From Cristatella mucedo (lineage: Eukaryota > Bryozoa > Phylactolaemata > Cristatellidae), in the NCBI GenBank assembly GCA_009760855.2, contig WPIO01000060.1, forward strand, positions 2,354,001 to 2,418,000: a stretch of 64,000 nucleotides of DNA. The letters run 5' to 3'. Positions 42,243 to 54,790 of the stretch are shown piece by piece. The position numbers and the translations under genes were made by a program. Positions within the stretch are counted from its first letter, which is position 1, and every line of letters starts with the position of its first letter. The notes below the pieces were generated by a model, which ran no database searches, had not been told where the DNA came from, and saw only the letters and a program-made list of their open reading frames with translations.

Positions 42243-43979
42243 TCATCGGCCGTGCTCAGCGACTACATCGCCGGCGGACGAAGCGGCGAAAGAGCCGGCC
42301 GAAAGGAGCTTCGCGTCGGAGCAACGGCGAGCTTCCTCGGTCAGAAGCGAGGCGCTCTCGCTGCTGTCGTCCTGCGAAGACGAGTCGGACGATGATGAGA
42401 CTTCCGGACGCGACCTTGGTCGCAGCAACGGCGCCGCGTACTGCTGCTCGGCGGCCGCTGCCTCGAGAAACGCCGCCGACGCGGCAGCTGGCAGCTCGAG
42501 CGAGCCAGCTTTCGCCAGCCGCTCAGCAGAGGCGGCCACATCCGGGCAATCGCCGGCAAGCGCCAGCTCGACGCCGCCCAAGGAAGCAACGTCCCCAGCG
42601 CCACCGGTTGTGGCGGCAACGGCAGCTCGCCGCCGCTCCTCGGCCAGCGCCTTGCCCATCGACGGCCCGTCGGACACGGTGCGGCGGCGGCGCGCCTTCG
42701 CCGCCCCGCCGGCCCTGGCCCGCTGCTGCTGCTGCTGCCGGGCGACGTGGCGGCGATGCACGCCGGCCAAGTCGTTTCCGAACTCGGCGGCCGCGACGCC
42801 GACGGCGCCTGCGCCCAGGCTGGAACCGGACGCTGCCGACGGCCTGACGACGGCCACTTGGAAGACGCGACCGTCAGTGCTGTGGATCGTCAGCTCCTCG
42901 TCCTCGAGCAGAGCGACTCGCAGCTCGGGCGTGCCGGTCGTCAGCCTGGCGGCATCGGCGAGGCGGCGCCGCCTCTCGATGCCGTCTGACGACGACGCCA
43001 ACGAGTCGGAGCCGCGGCCGGTCGAGGAGCTGCTGTCGAGGCGCTGCAGCTGCTGCCTGCCCAGGTCCTTGGATCCTTGAATCTGCTTCACCACAACGAT
43101 GCGGTCAGCGACGCCTGACGTCGCCGCCTTCACCTCGGGCGGCCGACCGGCCGTCGGCGCCGAGAGGGCGCCACCTTCCGCCCAGGTCGGCAGCGACGCC
43201 GACGATCGCGAGGCGGCTTCGGCCGTCCCCTCCTCGCCAGGGCTGGCTGCAGCAGCTGCCGCTGCGGCCAAGCAGTTGGCCATTGCCGGCTCGTCGGCGA
43301 AAGTGACGGTGGCTCTGTTCGGCCTCTCTTTCGCTCGGCCTTCATCGATGCCGCCGAAGCCGCTTTTTCGGACGAGCGGCGGCGAGCGGGCGGCTAGCGG
43401 CTGCGAGCAGGGCAGGCAAGCGGGCGGCTCAGCGAGGGCGCCAGTCTGACGGCGGCCCTTGAACTCGTACTTGGCAGTGTGAGCGACACTGCCAGCCGCC
43501 ACCGCCTCGCAGTCGCCACGCATCGGCCAGGACGATCCACGAGGACGATGAGGACGGTGATGCTGCTGCTGCTCGCCGACGAACCTGTCCTTGTGCCTGC
43601 TCCGCAGCCGCTGGCAGAGAGCCACGCACCCGACGACGATCAGGGCGAAGGCGGCGAGCAGCACGAACAGAGGCACGAGCGAAGTCGCTCGGTCCAGCTC
43701 GGCGGCACCGGGCGTCGACGGAGCCTCCGAGGAGTTGGCGGCGACGGCGGTGTCGCCGGCGACAGCCGGCACGCTCGGCCACGGGACGTCGCCGCTGGCG
43801 TCCGCTGTCCCGGCCGCCAACGAGCTGACGTTGCCGGCCAGGACAGATGCTGCGACGGCGGTGGCGGCAGCTGCTGCCGCCGAGTCGCCCGACAAAGCAC
43901 CGGCGAGCAGCAGCCACAACGCTAACGCCGAAGCCGAGGCTCTGGCTTCTGGCGCCACCACTGCCGGCAGCGATGTCAT
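42243..43979 (-). CDS. Host type I single-pass membrane protein, 578 aa, low-complexity cytoplasmic tail
   Basis: An uninterrupted 578-codon ORF that codes like a real protein. Residues 14-32 form a hydrophobic signal-peptide-like segment (ALALWLLLAGALSG), residues 33-100 a short Ala/Ser-rich ectodomain with two N-glycosylation sites (NVSS, NSS), residues 101-122 a transmembrane helix (LVPLFVLLAAFALIVVGCVA), then a basic stop-transfer (CQRLRSRHK). The tail of about 450 residues is low complexity with Ala runs, a Gln run (RQQQQQR), many Ser and acidic clusters near the end (SSSSDSSSQDDSSES). I recognise no domain. High GC and Ala content make a compositional ORF possible, but the ordered SP-ecto-TM-basic layout argues for a gene. 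It may have further exons; none seen. Confidence 0.65.
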   Translation of the reverse strand: MTSLPAVVAPEARASASALALWLLLAGALSGDSAAAAAATAVAASVLAGNVSSLAAGTADASGDVPWPSVPAVAGDTAVAANSSEAPSTPGAAELDRATSLVPLFVLLAAFALIVVGCVALCQRLRSRHKDRFVGEQQQHHRPHRPRGSSWPMRGDCEAVAAGSVAHTAKYEFKGRRQTGALAEPPACLPCSQPLAARSPPLVRKSGFGGIDEGRAKERPNRATVTFADEPAMANCLAAAAAAAASPGEEGTAEAASRSSASLPTWAEGGALSAPTAGRPPEVKAATSGVADRIVVVKQIQGSKDLGRQQLQRLDSSSSTGRGSDSLASSSDGIERRRRLADAARLTTGTPELRVALLEDEELTIHSTDGRVFQVAVVRPSAASGSSLGAGAVGVAAAEFGNDLAGVHRRHVARQQQQQRARAGGAAKARRRRTVSDGPSMGKALAEERRRAAVAATTGGAGDVASLGGVELALAGDCPDVAASAERLAKAGSLELPAAASAAFLEAAAAEQQYAAPLLRPRSRPEVSSSSDSSSQDDSSESASLLTEEARRCSDAKLLSAGSFAASSAGDVVAEHGR

Positions 43980-45482
43980 CGCTGCCGAGGCAGCAACCGC
44001 AGGCCAAGTCAGAGGGCACCTACAATGGAGCTACAGGTCTGCTTCGGCCTCGTTAAGAGCGCGCCCGGCGGCTGCAGCTGCGGTTGCGTCGGTCGGTCGG
44101 CTCGCCCGCTAAAGTCCATTCTAGCTCAGCGGTCACCAATGGTGGCAGGCTGCTGCAGGCAGTAGCCCGTGCTCAAACATAAGTGCGCCCGGCGAGCCTA
44201 AGCGGACCGGATACTTCTGGAACTAGCTCGCTCCGAGAGGCCGCCTGAGGATCTCCCGACTACCCCGGCGGCACGAGACTTGGCCGAAAACAGCTCAACT
44301 CGTCCATCGAGGGAGGGCAGCGCCTACACACACAACAAGGGAGCCGTAAGACGAAGCTGCCCCGGGAAGGGGGCGAACCGGCAGCGAATGAGGGATTCAG
44401 GCAAGAAAGAGAGAGTGACAAAAGACGCCGAGGACCGAGCAGTCGCCGGATCTGAGCGGCCGCACGTGCACGTTATGAAGCTGGTGCACGAAAACCAGAC
44501 CAGGCTCGACAAGTCTAGGGATGCTTCAGCCGAGGCGCTAATCGGGCGCAAAGCAGGAAGGAAACATCGTAGCAAAAATCGAGACCAACGGATGAGCACG
44601 TCGCGGGAGGGTAGTTTCGGAGGAGCTGCTTCGGAACAGTCAGGCGACCCACTGTGGGCTCGAAGGAGAAGGAGGCGGACGGACAGATTCGTACGGACGG
44701 CCAGGCGACGACGACGATGCTCGGAGCCTCGAACGAGCGAGTGAGCTGAGCCTGCCCCAGTTACGGGCTACCTACGAATTTCAAGTACGGCTGCGGTCGG
44801 TCGGCGGCAGCACGTTAACCCACAGCTGCACCAGCAACCGCCGAAGCCGGCCTGCAAAGCCGAGCAGCAGCAGCTGCTGTCGTAGTCGGAGCTGGCAGGT
44901 GCACTGCCGGAAGCAGGAAGTAGCAGCAGACCGCCGGTCGGCTGCTGGCAGTGAGAGCAGGTGAAGTGACTGAGCGACCAATGCATGCGTATGCTCCGGT
45001 CACGCCCGGGGTCACGGTGTCGGGCTGCCCTCGAACGAAGAAACAAGCAGGGCAAGGATCGTGCCGGCCGGCCGACCGACCGGAGGGTCCGGTTGCAAGA
45101 GGAACAAGCCGATAGCTGCTTCACTGGCTGGGCGACGGCCTGGGCCGGATGGCTGAGACTACCGCACTGGGCTGGACAGTCGCTAGCGGCATCAGCTAGG
45201 CTGCCACCATGCAGGCCTCATACCACCACCACCACCCCCCCCCCCTAAAGCACTGCCCCCCCCCCCGGTTCACGGCCGCCTAGGCCGAGCGTTGTAAATA
45301 GCTGACTATTTCCACGAATTGCTCTCGCCGTTCGAGGAAGGAGGAGCCGTTCACTGGCTAGCTCGAGGCAGCCAGTCGCTGGGTTCTCATCACCCATCGA
45401 TGGCCTTCTGCCAGACGTGACAGAAGCAGCAGCAAAACTCGTTGGCAGCACCCACCCTCCCCTCACGGGCCAGTTATCCCAC
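43980..45482. other. GC-rich 5' flank of the membrane-protein gene, no supported gene
   Basis: Probably CpG-rich promoter/5' leader of the minus-strand gene. Contains Lys/Arg-rich frames (44280-44744) without a motif, and C homopolymers at 45234-45272. Confidence 0.35.
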
Positions 45483-45614
45483 GCTAGGAAATGCGTGAGC
45501 GTGCGCTAGGAAATGCGTGAGCGTGCGCTAGGAAATGCGTGAGCGTGCGCTAGGAAATGCGTGAGCGTGCGCTAGGAAATGCGTGAGCGTGCGCTAGGAA
45601 ATGCATGAGCGTGC
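45483..45614. repeat. 22-bp tandem repeat, 6 copies
   Basis: Unit GCTAGGAAATGCGTGAGCGTGC repeated six times without gaps; the last copy has one change. No spacers. Confidence 0.97.
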
Positions 45615-46082
45615 GCATGCTCTCTCGCGATGCAAGGCCGGTCAGCTGAGGAGGCCGGCGGCTGCGGCGGCGGCAGCAGGCAGGCACAAGAAGCTGCAAG
45701 CGCCGGCACACCAGCTACGGCTACGGCTAAGCTGCATCTATCGGATTGTCATGAGGGCTATTCATTAGCCGGGCTGGAGCTCAACCGGGGAAAGGAGCCT
45801 CCACACCGAGTGACAGCTGCCACCGCAGGTCTAAAGTAAGCAAGCAAGCCAGCCAGTGGTCGGTCACGAGGGCTGCAGAGGCTGCCCACAATGCAGCCCT
45901 CAAACGGCGATTAGCTGGGACGCACGGCCGACTTACAGGCGCCAGGCCGGTCAGTGTTCAACTTGCTGCCCCCCACCCACCTACCCCTCCCCCCAGCCAC
46001 CCTCTCACAGCTGCCAGCCGAGGGGCGGACACCGAAACGTGCCGCTTGCTGGGGGGGGGGCAGCAGGCGGGTTTGGAAAGAA

Positions 46083-46322
46083 GAGACGGATGGAGGGGAC
46101 GGATGGAGGGGGAGGGGACGGATGGAGGGGACGGGACGGAGGGGACGGGACGGATGGAGGGGACGGGACGGAGGGGAGGGGACGGATGGAGGGGACGGAT
46201 GGAGGGGACGGGTGGAAGGGACGGGTGGAAGGGACGGGTGGAAGGGACGGGTGGAAGGGACGGGTGGAAGGGACGGGTGGAAGGGACGGGTGGAAGGGAC
46301 GGGTGGAAGGGACGGATGGACA
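46083..46322. repeat. G-rich minisatellite, 13-bp units GGATGGAGGGGAC / GGGTGGAAGGGAC
   Basis: About 130 bp of variable GGATGGAGGGGAC-type units lead into eight exact copies of GGGTGGAAGGGAC (46209-46312). One strand is strongly purine rich with G runs, which suits G-quadruplex or triplex formation; that is inference. Confidence 0.95.
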
Positions 46323-47979
46323 AGCGACGGGCGAGCGAGCGGGCGGCGGGCACCGGGCGACTGACGGCCCCGGAGCACTTTAGCCGAACTGTGGGGGCGC
46401 GGGCACGCGATGGGCTGGCGGCTGGGGTGACTTGCGACACAGGCCGGAAACTAGGCTCTCGGTGCCGCGCACGCTTGCAACAGGAAGCTGCTCAGGGTGC
46501 GCCGCGCCGCCGCCGCCAAGGGCGATCGCGTTGCGGCCGCGTCGGCGGCAGCGGCGCAGCGATCGAGTGCGGACAAAGGGCTCAAGCCGCCGGTAGCGTG
46601 CGACCACTTACCGTGCCGCCGCGCGCGTTTACCTGTGCTAGACTCACCAGTCCCGCAACACAAGAGCGCATTACTATGCAAACAGAGTACTGCATATCAG
46701 ACTTCGATCACGTTGTCCCAAACGGCTCGAAAAAACGGACCGCTGGTACCCGTCTGCAACCGTCCTGGCACGACCACTCAAACCTCCAGTAACCGTTGCG
46801 ACACATTCACCCTGGCGCAGAACGCATTACTCTGCAATAGACTTCAAGCGCTGTGCACGATGGTACAGTAGCTGGCGAGGGGTCCGTCTCAGCGCCGGCT
46901 CGATACCTACCGGAGGTGCAACAGGTTAAATGGTGCTCGGGTGCGCCCGGAGACGGCGCGTGGCGGCGGGGACAACGCGCTAGCGTCGCCCTGACGTTGG
47001 CAAGAACGGCGACTAGGCCGCCGACGTTAGGGCGCTCTCTCCAAAGCGACTCGATGGGAGGAGGCAACCTAGCGCAGCCGCACAGTGCGTCCGTATAGGT
47101 TACGGTCTGCGAGACGGAATGAATAACGGCCGGAGAGAGCACGGCAGCTGTGGCGGCCGCGGCGGAAATGACATCACCAAAATAACCATGACTCACACTG
47201 GCTGCACGGTACTCGGTGCCGTTGGCATTGGTTGGTCGACTCGCTTCCGGGCGGCTGCCCTCCCTCCAGCCGACGCTGGGCTTGGCGCGTCTGGACCCGC
47301 CGCGCGACGGCCCGAGACCCGTTTGCTGCATCGCTAGTGAGCCTGTTGGCTTCGAGTTACTCAGCCACCAGCTCCTAGACGAAGTAGTTCTAGGCAAGGC
47401 GGAACTGCTAGACAAACCGGGGAGCGCTGAGGGGGCGTGGCGCTGTGATGGCACTCGGGAGTCCTCAGGTAGTGGCCGAGTCCGCGACTGAAGACGGCCG
47501 GCCGTTTCCGACAGGTGTCCGCTATCGGCCGATGCCACCGCTGCTTTCGCACACCGACCACTACGCATGGTTAAGGCTGCGATTGGTAGCGTAAAGCTCG
47601 GACCACCAGCGGTGTTGGAGCTGGAGCGATACTACCCTCTGAATGTTAATTATAATACTAATTATAAAAAAAGGTACGTTTATAGGACCCCGAGAGAGCT
47701 GCATCTCTCCCTCCTTCCCTCTCGACATTTATGACACTATTAGACGGCATTTCTGGAAAAGAAGCTTCCGGTCAGGTGGTTAGTGGTAGCATGCCAGGTG
47801 TAGCGAGATTCCTTACAGTAAATTTCGCGTAACCACTCAACGAAGATTTCACGGAACGAGCACGTGCTGGAAGGAACGGTGAGTTTAAGCTTCATTTTAA
47901 ATTCCGTGAAGTCGGGAGTTTAATTATATAAGTAGTTAGCGAGGTCCAGGATGTGAGACCATACAAACGGAAGGCAAGA
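46323..47979. other. Mixed GC-rich DNA without a supported gene
   Basis: ORF 46807-47568 (minus) is open for 253 codons but has no motif, and its neighbours in other frames are equally open, so I read it as compositional. No repeat recognised. Confidence 0.4.
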
Positions 47980-48660
<681 letters not shown>

Positions 48661-48769
48661 AAGCAGGTACGTGCACAGGGAGGACAAATCACAAAGACTC
48701 CCCAAAAGTATTAGAGGTTAGTTCCAGGCACAGCCAAACTATTTGATTGGAGAAAGTTAGCGGTACGAT

Positions 48770-49060
48770 GTGTGGCATTGCTGGAAAGTAGTTCGTATAG
48801 GGAGGCTGGAATGAGAAAATGAAAGGATCTATGGATAAAAGGATTTGGACTTCTACCTTTTAGTGCTTAGGCGTGCTGACACCGTACATCGTCTACTAAC
48901 CATGTTTGCATGCTGACCCTGTGCACGTCACCCCTAACCACGCTGCTCTTGTTTATTAAGCATGCTACCACTAACCATTCAATCGTGCTTCCTTTGCAGC
49001 AAATATAAAGTGCCTAGACATAAATTGAATTCTCTGAGGGCGCTACACAATTGTAATAGT
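48770..49060 (+). mobile_element. LINE family 1 3'-end fragment
   Basis: GTGCTTAGGCGTGCTGACACC, GCATGCTGACCCTGTGCACGTCACCCC, AAATATAAAGTGCC, TTGAATTCTCTGAGGGCGC, and an ATT repeat; matches the end of the copy at 28440-29920. Confidence 0.8.
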
Positions 49061-49069
49061 ATTATTATT

Positions 49070-49200
49070 ACCATTGTATAGCACCCTCAGGGAACTCAAT
49101 TATTATCCAAAAGTAAGTGACCTATGACCTTGAAGTCGACACGCTGCTCGACGGGGAGCCACCGCAGGTCAAAGGTGAGAAGTCGGGTGATCGAATTTTT
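49070..49200 (-). mobile_element. LINE family 1 3'-end fragment, opposite orientation
   Basis: ATTGTATAGCACCCTCAGGGAACTCAA then TGACCTTGAAGTCGACACGCTGC, complement of the family 1 coding region near the WLPVKQ motif. The 3' untranslated part between is deleted. Confidence 0.6.
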
Positions 49201-50904
49201 GTCGCTCATGACAGGTAAGCCGGGCTGCAAGCGTTTTTCAGCAACCGTAATTGTCTTGCTGCGCAGACAAGAAGACCTAAGAGTAGTGTGTCCGAAAATC
49301 CAAGATGGCTTAGGGCTGGCGATAAAGCCATTCTCGCCGCCGAGGCCTTAGCAGCTAAGTGGCAAAGGAAGAGTCGCTGTCGCCGGTAATGAATATCTTG
49401 CGTGCATTTCCTCGGCAAAAACTCGCTCACAAAGCAGCCTCGCCACGATTTCGGACATTACCTTTGTCCAAGAATGTCCAACTTTCTCCTCTTTCTCGGA
49501 GCGCCCCATCCGCCCATCGTATGACTCCACGCCTCCCTGCCGGCGCCGCAGCCGCCGAGCCGCTGTCAGATTTTCGCAGGCGCACAAGGCCGCCGCAGCG
49601 GCGGAGGCCAAAGTGCCCCAGGCCTGCAGCATGAGCTCGCACGTAGCACGCGCCGAGATGGCTGCTCGAGCTGAGTCGGCGCCGATCGGGCTCGTGATTC
49701 GGCCCGGTCTAATCTGATTTGAAAATATCCTTGGTCCACTGCCGCCGCTGCCACCATCGGCTGCCGGCGGGCGGGCGGCTGCAGTTTCCAGCATTTCCGG
49801 CGTCTTGCTGGCAGCTGCAGCCGCCCGATGACTGATCGATTGCTGTCAAGCTTTTCACGGGGCTCAGAACACATTTGTCCAGGACAGCCCAGCGGCTTCG
49901 CCACACTGCCGCTCGTATCGTCTTCGTAAATCACACCGAGGACGAAAAGCTAGCGGGGCCGACGTCGAAGTAGAATGAATAGCTGCAATCCGCTTCGCGA
50001 CGCTTTGCCCAATAAATCACCGCAGCCTTTGCAGAGCCTTTCAAACCACACTCTTTTCAATAGGGACAGCCAATTGAATCCATCGCTCTGTCGCAGAGGA
50101 GTTTTCCGTGGCTGAAAAGGCCAGAGCAGTGACGTCACTTAAAGAGGCTCTGAGCAAAGGTGAATAGGTCGCGTGGATCGCGCTTCCTCAGCATGTCTGG
50201 TTCGGTGGAGGCTGTCTGCTGATAAGTGCATCCGGTCCCCCATCGGAGGGGGGGGGGAAATTTCAGGGTTTGTGGGATTTTCACATTTCATGGGGCAAGA
50301 CATGTGAGTGAGGAGAAATTATGGCGAACAATTATCATAGTGTTTATTCGACAGGCGCTTGACGATGGGTCGTCGACAGGAAGTCGTCTGCTACTACTAG
50401 GCCTGTCACAGCTCCTGCCCCCCCCCGTCCGATACAGGCAAGAGAGCAGCCCAGGTCGCTACCACCAGCCTGATCGTGCGGTGCAATCAACCCACCCGCT
50501 GCCCACTCGCTGGCTCCGCAGACTAGGGTCGGATAGACTGTGGGTGAACTGTTTCAAGCACGAGTGGGTAGGGCGTACACTACATGTACACCGTCAGTCA
50601 CTATGCTGTGCCTTTGCTCTTTATTACTAGACAACGCGTATTAGGCAAGCTATTTGCAGCCATGCCTTGCATGCCTACCACTCCAGAATCGCCCTTAGGA
50701 TCTTAGAAATCGGCGCTCAGTGGCAGCGATTTCTGACTGGCGAGCCAAAAAGAAGATAATCAAAGCTGACATTCGTGGGATGAGACAATCGCAGCAGACA
50801 TTCTTTGGATGGTTTTCGTTCCAACTTTTGAGGCTATCTTGTAGACTTTTCTATCAGAGCCGTTAGCGATGGCAAAACATTGGTATCAGCTTGCAGTTGC
50901 CCTT
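49201..50904. other. No supported gene; open GC-rich frame at 49348-49934
   Basis: The minus-strand frame 49348-49794 could contain part of an exon but shows no motif or clear splice structure, so I leave it uncalled. A run of G lies near 50248-50257 and of C near 50421. Confidence 0.35.
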
Positions 50905-51030
50905 TTCTGATAGTGGCGAAAGAGCCTGAGCGGCTCTAGCCTGGCTTGTAGGGGTCAGTAAAAGTTACGCTGCTAAACTCGAAACCGCAATCTGAGCCCT
51001 TTGGTGCAAGCACCTTATGGCTGGACTAAA
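50905..51030 (-). mobile_element. Diverged SINE family A-like copy
   Basis: TAGTGGCGAAAGAGCCTGAGCGGC then AACTCGAAACCGCAATCTG and CACCTTATGGCTGGAC. Only the outline of family A remains. Confidence 0.4.
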
Positions 51031-51179
51031 ACCGGCAGTGTAAAAATTCAGCGCAGTAGGCAAGCCGGCCAGAAAAAAATGAGTCTCATACTTTCAAGAA
51101 AACAAAAGTTATGATGAAAAATAAACCAGGCTACGAAAAAAGATTTGCCTTAAGCTCCTTTCCGATGTTAATACGAGCA

Positions 51180-51620
51180 AGAACTCTCTCTCTCTCTCTC
51201 TCTCTCTGTCTTTCTGACTCCCATCGTCTTATCTAACTAAATTTCTCCTTTTGGCTGCCTCTCGTGCTTGCACCTTAAGCTCCTGCTTATTCTCATAGCT
51301 GTCATTCGATGAAAAACTAAAGTTGTGTGTCATTAGCCCCTCTAAGTGAAAATAATTCACCTGTTCATGTTTGTCATCTGGTTGTGACGTCTTCCTTGTT
51401 CGATAGTAGCTTCCGGAGACAGTCATCCTTGGTTGCAGTTAAAGCGACTAATACAGGTAGTTGAATAATGCCATGAGACAAGTGAATCTCTTCATATGCA
51501 TTGAGCATACATTGAATATAAAGCTTGAAAACCGGTTAATGATACAAATATACATATATACATATATATATATAAACACACACACACACATGTATATATA
51601 TATATATATATATATTTAAT
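51180..51620. other. Short microsatellites: (CT)n at 51187-51207, (TA)n/(CA)n at 51548-51616
   Basis: Simple repeats flanked by sequence without a supported gene. Confidence 0.85.
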
Positions 51621-52199
51621 AGCCTGCAGATTTTCAGCAAGCACGTCAGGGGTTCCCTTTGAGTTCGGTAAGAGGCGCGAGCGAGTCCTGAGTTGGAACG
51701 TCCGTGGGCTCACGCTACGATGTTGACCATTTTCAACGGCACGTATTCTCTTGCTTCGTCAGCCGAAGCAAGAGAATTGGGAATTGGAACCTTGAATTTG
51801 ATGCCCTGCTTTCAGGTGCAACTCGGCGAGATAAGGTGTCGGTTCTATAAAGCTGCGTTATGCAGCAGCAGCGACATGCATGAGCCGACCTGCTCAGTTC
51901 TTCTCTATCGCTACATATTTCGATACACTTGCAGAATGAAATGCAACGAGACATTCACCGAAGTCTAAAGGGAACGTCAAAACGCGTCCGCTAGCTTTGC
52001 AGCATTACGCTAATCGAAGGACAACCGAATTGTATGCCAATGTTATGTTATACTACTCATAATAGTTCATTTTATAGCACCCAAAAAACGAAATCTCGCT
52101 AGCCAGGTGCGCTGCAGCCCTCTTAAAATAGCATAAATAATCTTGTGGTCCACGATATCTGATCGGTATCACACTTTGACAAGCAATCAAAAGCAGACA

Positions 52200-52590
52200 C
52201 GACACACAGTAAAGTTCTTACGCAGACCCTCATAACCCGCCTTAGCCGGCTTAGCTCCTTCATACTTAACTAAACTGCGGCACCAGTTTCAGCCTCCTCT
52301 GGTCCTATATAGACCATAATTTACTGCTCATCACTACGCTACGTTGCCGGTAGAAACTTTTTTTTCTCTGCAGATCCTAGGCTGTGGAAATCGCTTCCAC
52401 AACTCCTATGCAACGACAACTACTATCCTGCTGCCGACTAAGGCATATCCTTACCAACGGCGTCCTGGGCTGCTACTTCCAGGCTACTCACTACCTCAAC
52501 TACTCTCATGACTCATCTGTGCTTCTCACATTCTCTTTGTTTCGTGAAATGAGTGTGCTGACTAGCGTATGCGAACCGAAAGCCGGATAG
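52200..52590 (+). mobile_element. LINE family 2, 3'-end fragment
   Basis: CTTACGCAGACCCTCATAACCCGCC, GGCACCAGTTTCAGCCTCC, then CTGTGGAAATCGCTTCCACAACTCC and CTCTTTGTTTCGTGAAATGAG; same region as 30680-31030. Truncated before the terminal ACATTA tail. Confidence 0.75.
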
Positions 52591-53640
52591 ACTTCCTGTG
52601 GTGTCCTCTCTCTACAAGCTATTTCGGCAGTTAAGAAATTTTTGAAAAACGTGTACTGGCTTCGCAGACTTTATCGGCTGGCTTCTGAACTGCGAGAGTC
52701 GGGCGGAGCATAGTGTCCTCAATGTAACCACGTGGCACGCGTATTTTAGCTGTCCCCGCAAACTGGCGACCGCGCTTTGCCCGAGTCTTTCGCTGGCAGT
52801 TCTCAAAGATAATGCCAAGCAACCAACGGCACTTTCGACGTCAGAGCGTTCTCCAGTGCGGAAGGCAAGGAGTTGCTTCGGTGGTCGCAGTGGCAGAAAA
52901 GCCAGTAATCCTGTGGTGAAAAGACTTGAAGTAGTAGAGATGACTGCAGCGGCACGTGCGGCCTTTACAATCGGTACGCGTGACGAGGGCGGTGAGCAAA
53001 ACGATGGCCAGCTCAATGATGACTGCCGCTAGCAGCCTTTTTACTACAGTTATACTGCTTCGAATGCGCTGCAAGCCCGTGTGACATTGTGACTTTTTGC
53101 CGGCTTTCTGCTTGAAAATCAAGGCAAGGCTTGCTTTGCTTTAAGCTTTTTTAAGCTTTTTAAGCTTTTTTCGTTCTCCAACTCGAGCTTGTTTGGCCCC
53201 GTGATTTTTCTCGCCTCCCGACACCGAGTGCGCTACAGGCGTTATTTGCCAGTTGCAGAATTCTCTTATAAAAGCCAAAGTCCTTGCGAACATCGTATAT
53301 GGAAATCGATACGGCTGAAACCTGTTTAAAGCTTGTCTGTTTGTTGTTTGACCGTAGCGCCTAAGAAGTTACGCACCTATAGACATCCAAGCGCTTATCG
53401 CTTCGGGTTGCTGGGTCTGCGACGACGGCGGTAGCGTTAGATACACTGGCGGCTAGTAACCTGCATATTAATTATGATCGTGCATACCTATTTCGCTTCG
53501 TTATCGTAGTTCAAATGCATTCCTGCATGTTACTGCTTTTGCCAATATCCTTCAGTTATGCATTTACATAAGAAAAGCACTCCGGAGCCGCCGCATGGGC
53601 CGGGGCCACGATCTGAGGCTCCACTCTATTAGCGGGAACT
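52591..53640. other. No supported gene
   Basis: ORFs at 52612-53122 have no family signature. TAAGCTTTTT is repeated three times at 53139-53170. Confidence 0.4.
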
Positions 53641-54490
53641 GCTATAATAATAATAATTAATAATAATAATAATAATAATGCACTTGATAAAGCGCCCTCA
53701 AAGAACTAAATCTCTATCTAGGAGCCTATACCTACCTATACCTAGCATTATCTTGAACCGGTCAGAGCATTCTCCCTCGAGTGTAACTGTGAAACTCTCT
53801 AACTAAGCGGGCATCACAAAAACATAATAATAATAATATAGCACTTGATAAAGCGCCCTCAGAGAACCCAGTCTCTTTCTGCGCGCTTTACATTTGTTGC
53901 AAAGGAAACGCGATTGAATGGTAAGTACAATCATGCTTGATAAACAACGTGAATAACATGGTTAGGGGTGACATGCACAGGGTCAGCATGCAAGTGTGGT
54001 TAGTGGCAGCATGCACAGTGTCAGTACGCATAAGCACATGTAGTATGAATCCCAGGGACCCACTAAATGCTGTCCTAAGTAGGTGTGTTTTTAAGTTCTT
54101 TTTAAATATGGTCAAGTCAAGGGATGTTGTGACGAAAGTCGGGAGCGAGTTCCTGGCTTTGGGGGCATACAAACTAAATGCACGGTCTCCAAAGGATTTG
54201 AGATTTGTACGAGGTATTGGTAAACTGTTGGATTCCGAAAAGCTGGTGGTAAGATGCTTGGACTGGAGGGGAAATACATCTGAGAGATAGGCTGGAGCCA
54301 AAGAATGAAGTGACCTATAAGTGAGCGACAAAACCTTGAAGTCAATCCGTTGCTTGACTGGCAGGCAGTGCAGGTCGGCGAGAAGTGGTGTGATGTGGCA
54401 ACTGCAACGCTCACGACAGACAAGCCTAGCTGCAGAGTTTTGCACCAGCTATAAGCGCCTGTTTGCACATGCCGTTAGGCCAGCAAGCTT
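53641..54490 (-). mobile_element. LINE family 1, two nested 3' ends, 5'-truncated
   Basis: Two reversed 3' tails occur in a row (AAAGCGCCCTCAAAGAACTAAATC at 53690 and GCGCCCTCAGAGAACCCAGTC at 53855). The second leads into coding sequence with NSAARLVCRERCSCHITPLL and LPVKQRIDFKVLSLTYRSL (54300-54445). One copy has landed beside or in another. Confidence 0.85.
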
Positions 54491-54655
54491 ACTTGCATGC
54501 TGCCCCTGTGAATGTAGTCCCTAACCATGTTGTTTATTGAGTATGTTACTACTGACCATCCGATCGTGCTTCGTTTGCAGTAAATGTAAAGTGTCTACAA
54601 AGAGATTGAGTTCTCTGAGGGTGTTATATCAAATATATTAATATTGTTATTATTA
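54491..54655 (+). mobile_element. LINE family 1 3'-end fragment
   Basis: TTGCATGCTGCCCCTGTGAATG, GCAGTAAATGTAAAGTGTC, AGAGATTGAGTTCTCTGAGGGTG and ATATTGTTATTATT. It faces the preceding copy, giving a head-to-head arrangement of two fragments. Confidence 0.8.
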
Positions 54656-54659
54656 TTTT

Positions 54660-54790
54660 ATTAGGTGCGTGCCCCGACCAAGGTCTGGCTGAGGTCGTGG
54701 GCTCGAGTCCCGAGGCATATGTGAAGCGCGTGAATAGAGATTAAGTTCACCCAAGGCGCTATACAAATTAACTATAATTATTTATCATTA
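54660..54790 (+). mobile_element. SINE family B
   Basis: TAGGTGCGTGCCCCGACCAAGG, B box GGCTCGAGTCCC, GTGAAGCGCGTGAATAGAGATTAAG, then GGCGCTATACAAATTAACTATA. Confidence 0.8.

Noticed and set aside
45483..45614. Possible CRISPR array
   Set aside because: Units are contiguous with no variable spacers; metazoan context.
45911..46792. Long Gly/Asp- or Pro/Ser-rich ORFs over the 13-bp minisatellite
   Set aside because: Open in all frames owing to the repeat; no family signature.
49348..49934. GC-rich minus-strand ORF as a host exon
   Set aside because: No domain motif and several frames open at once; coding is plausible but unsupported.
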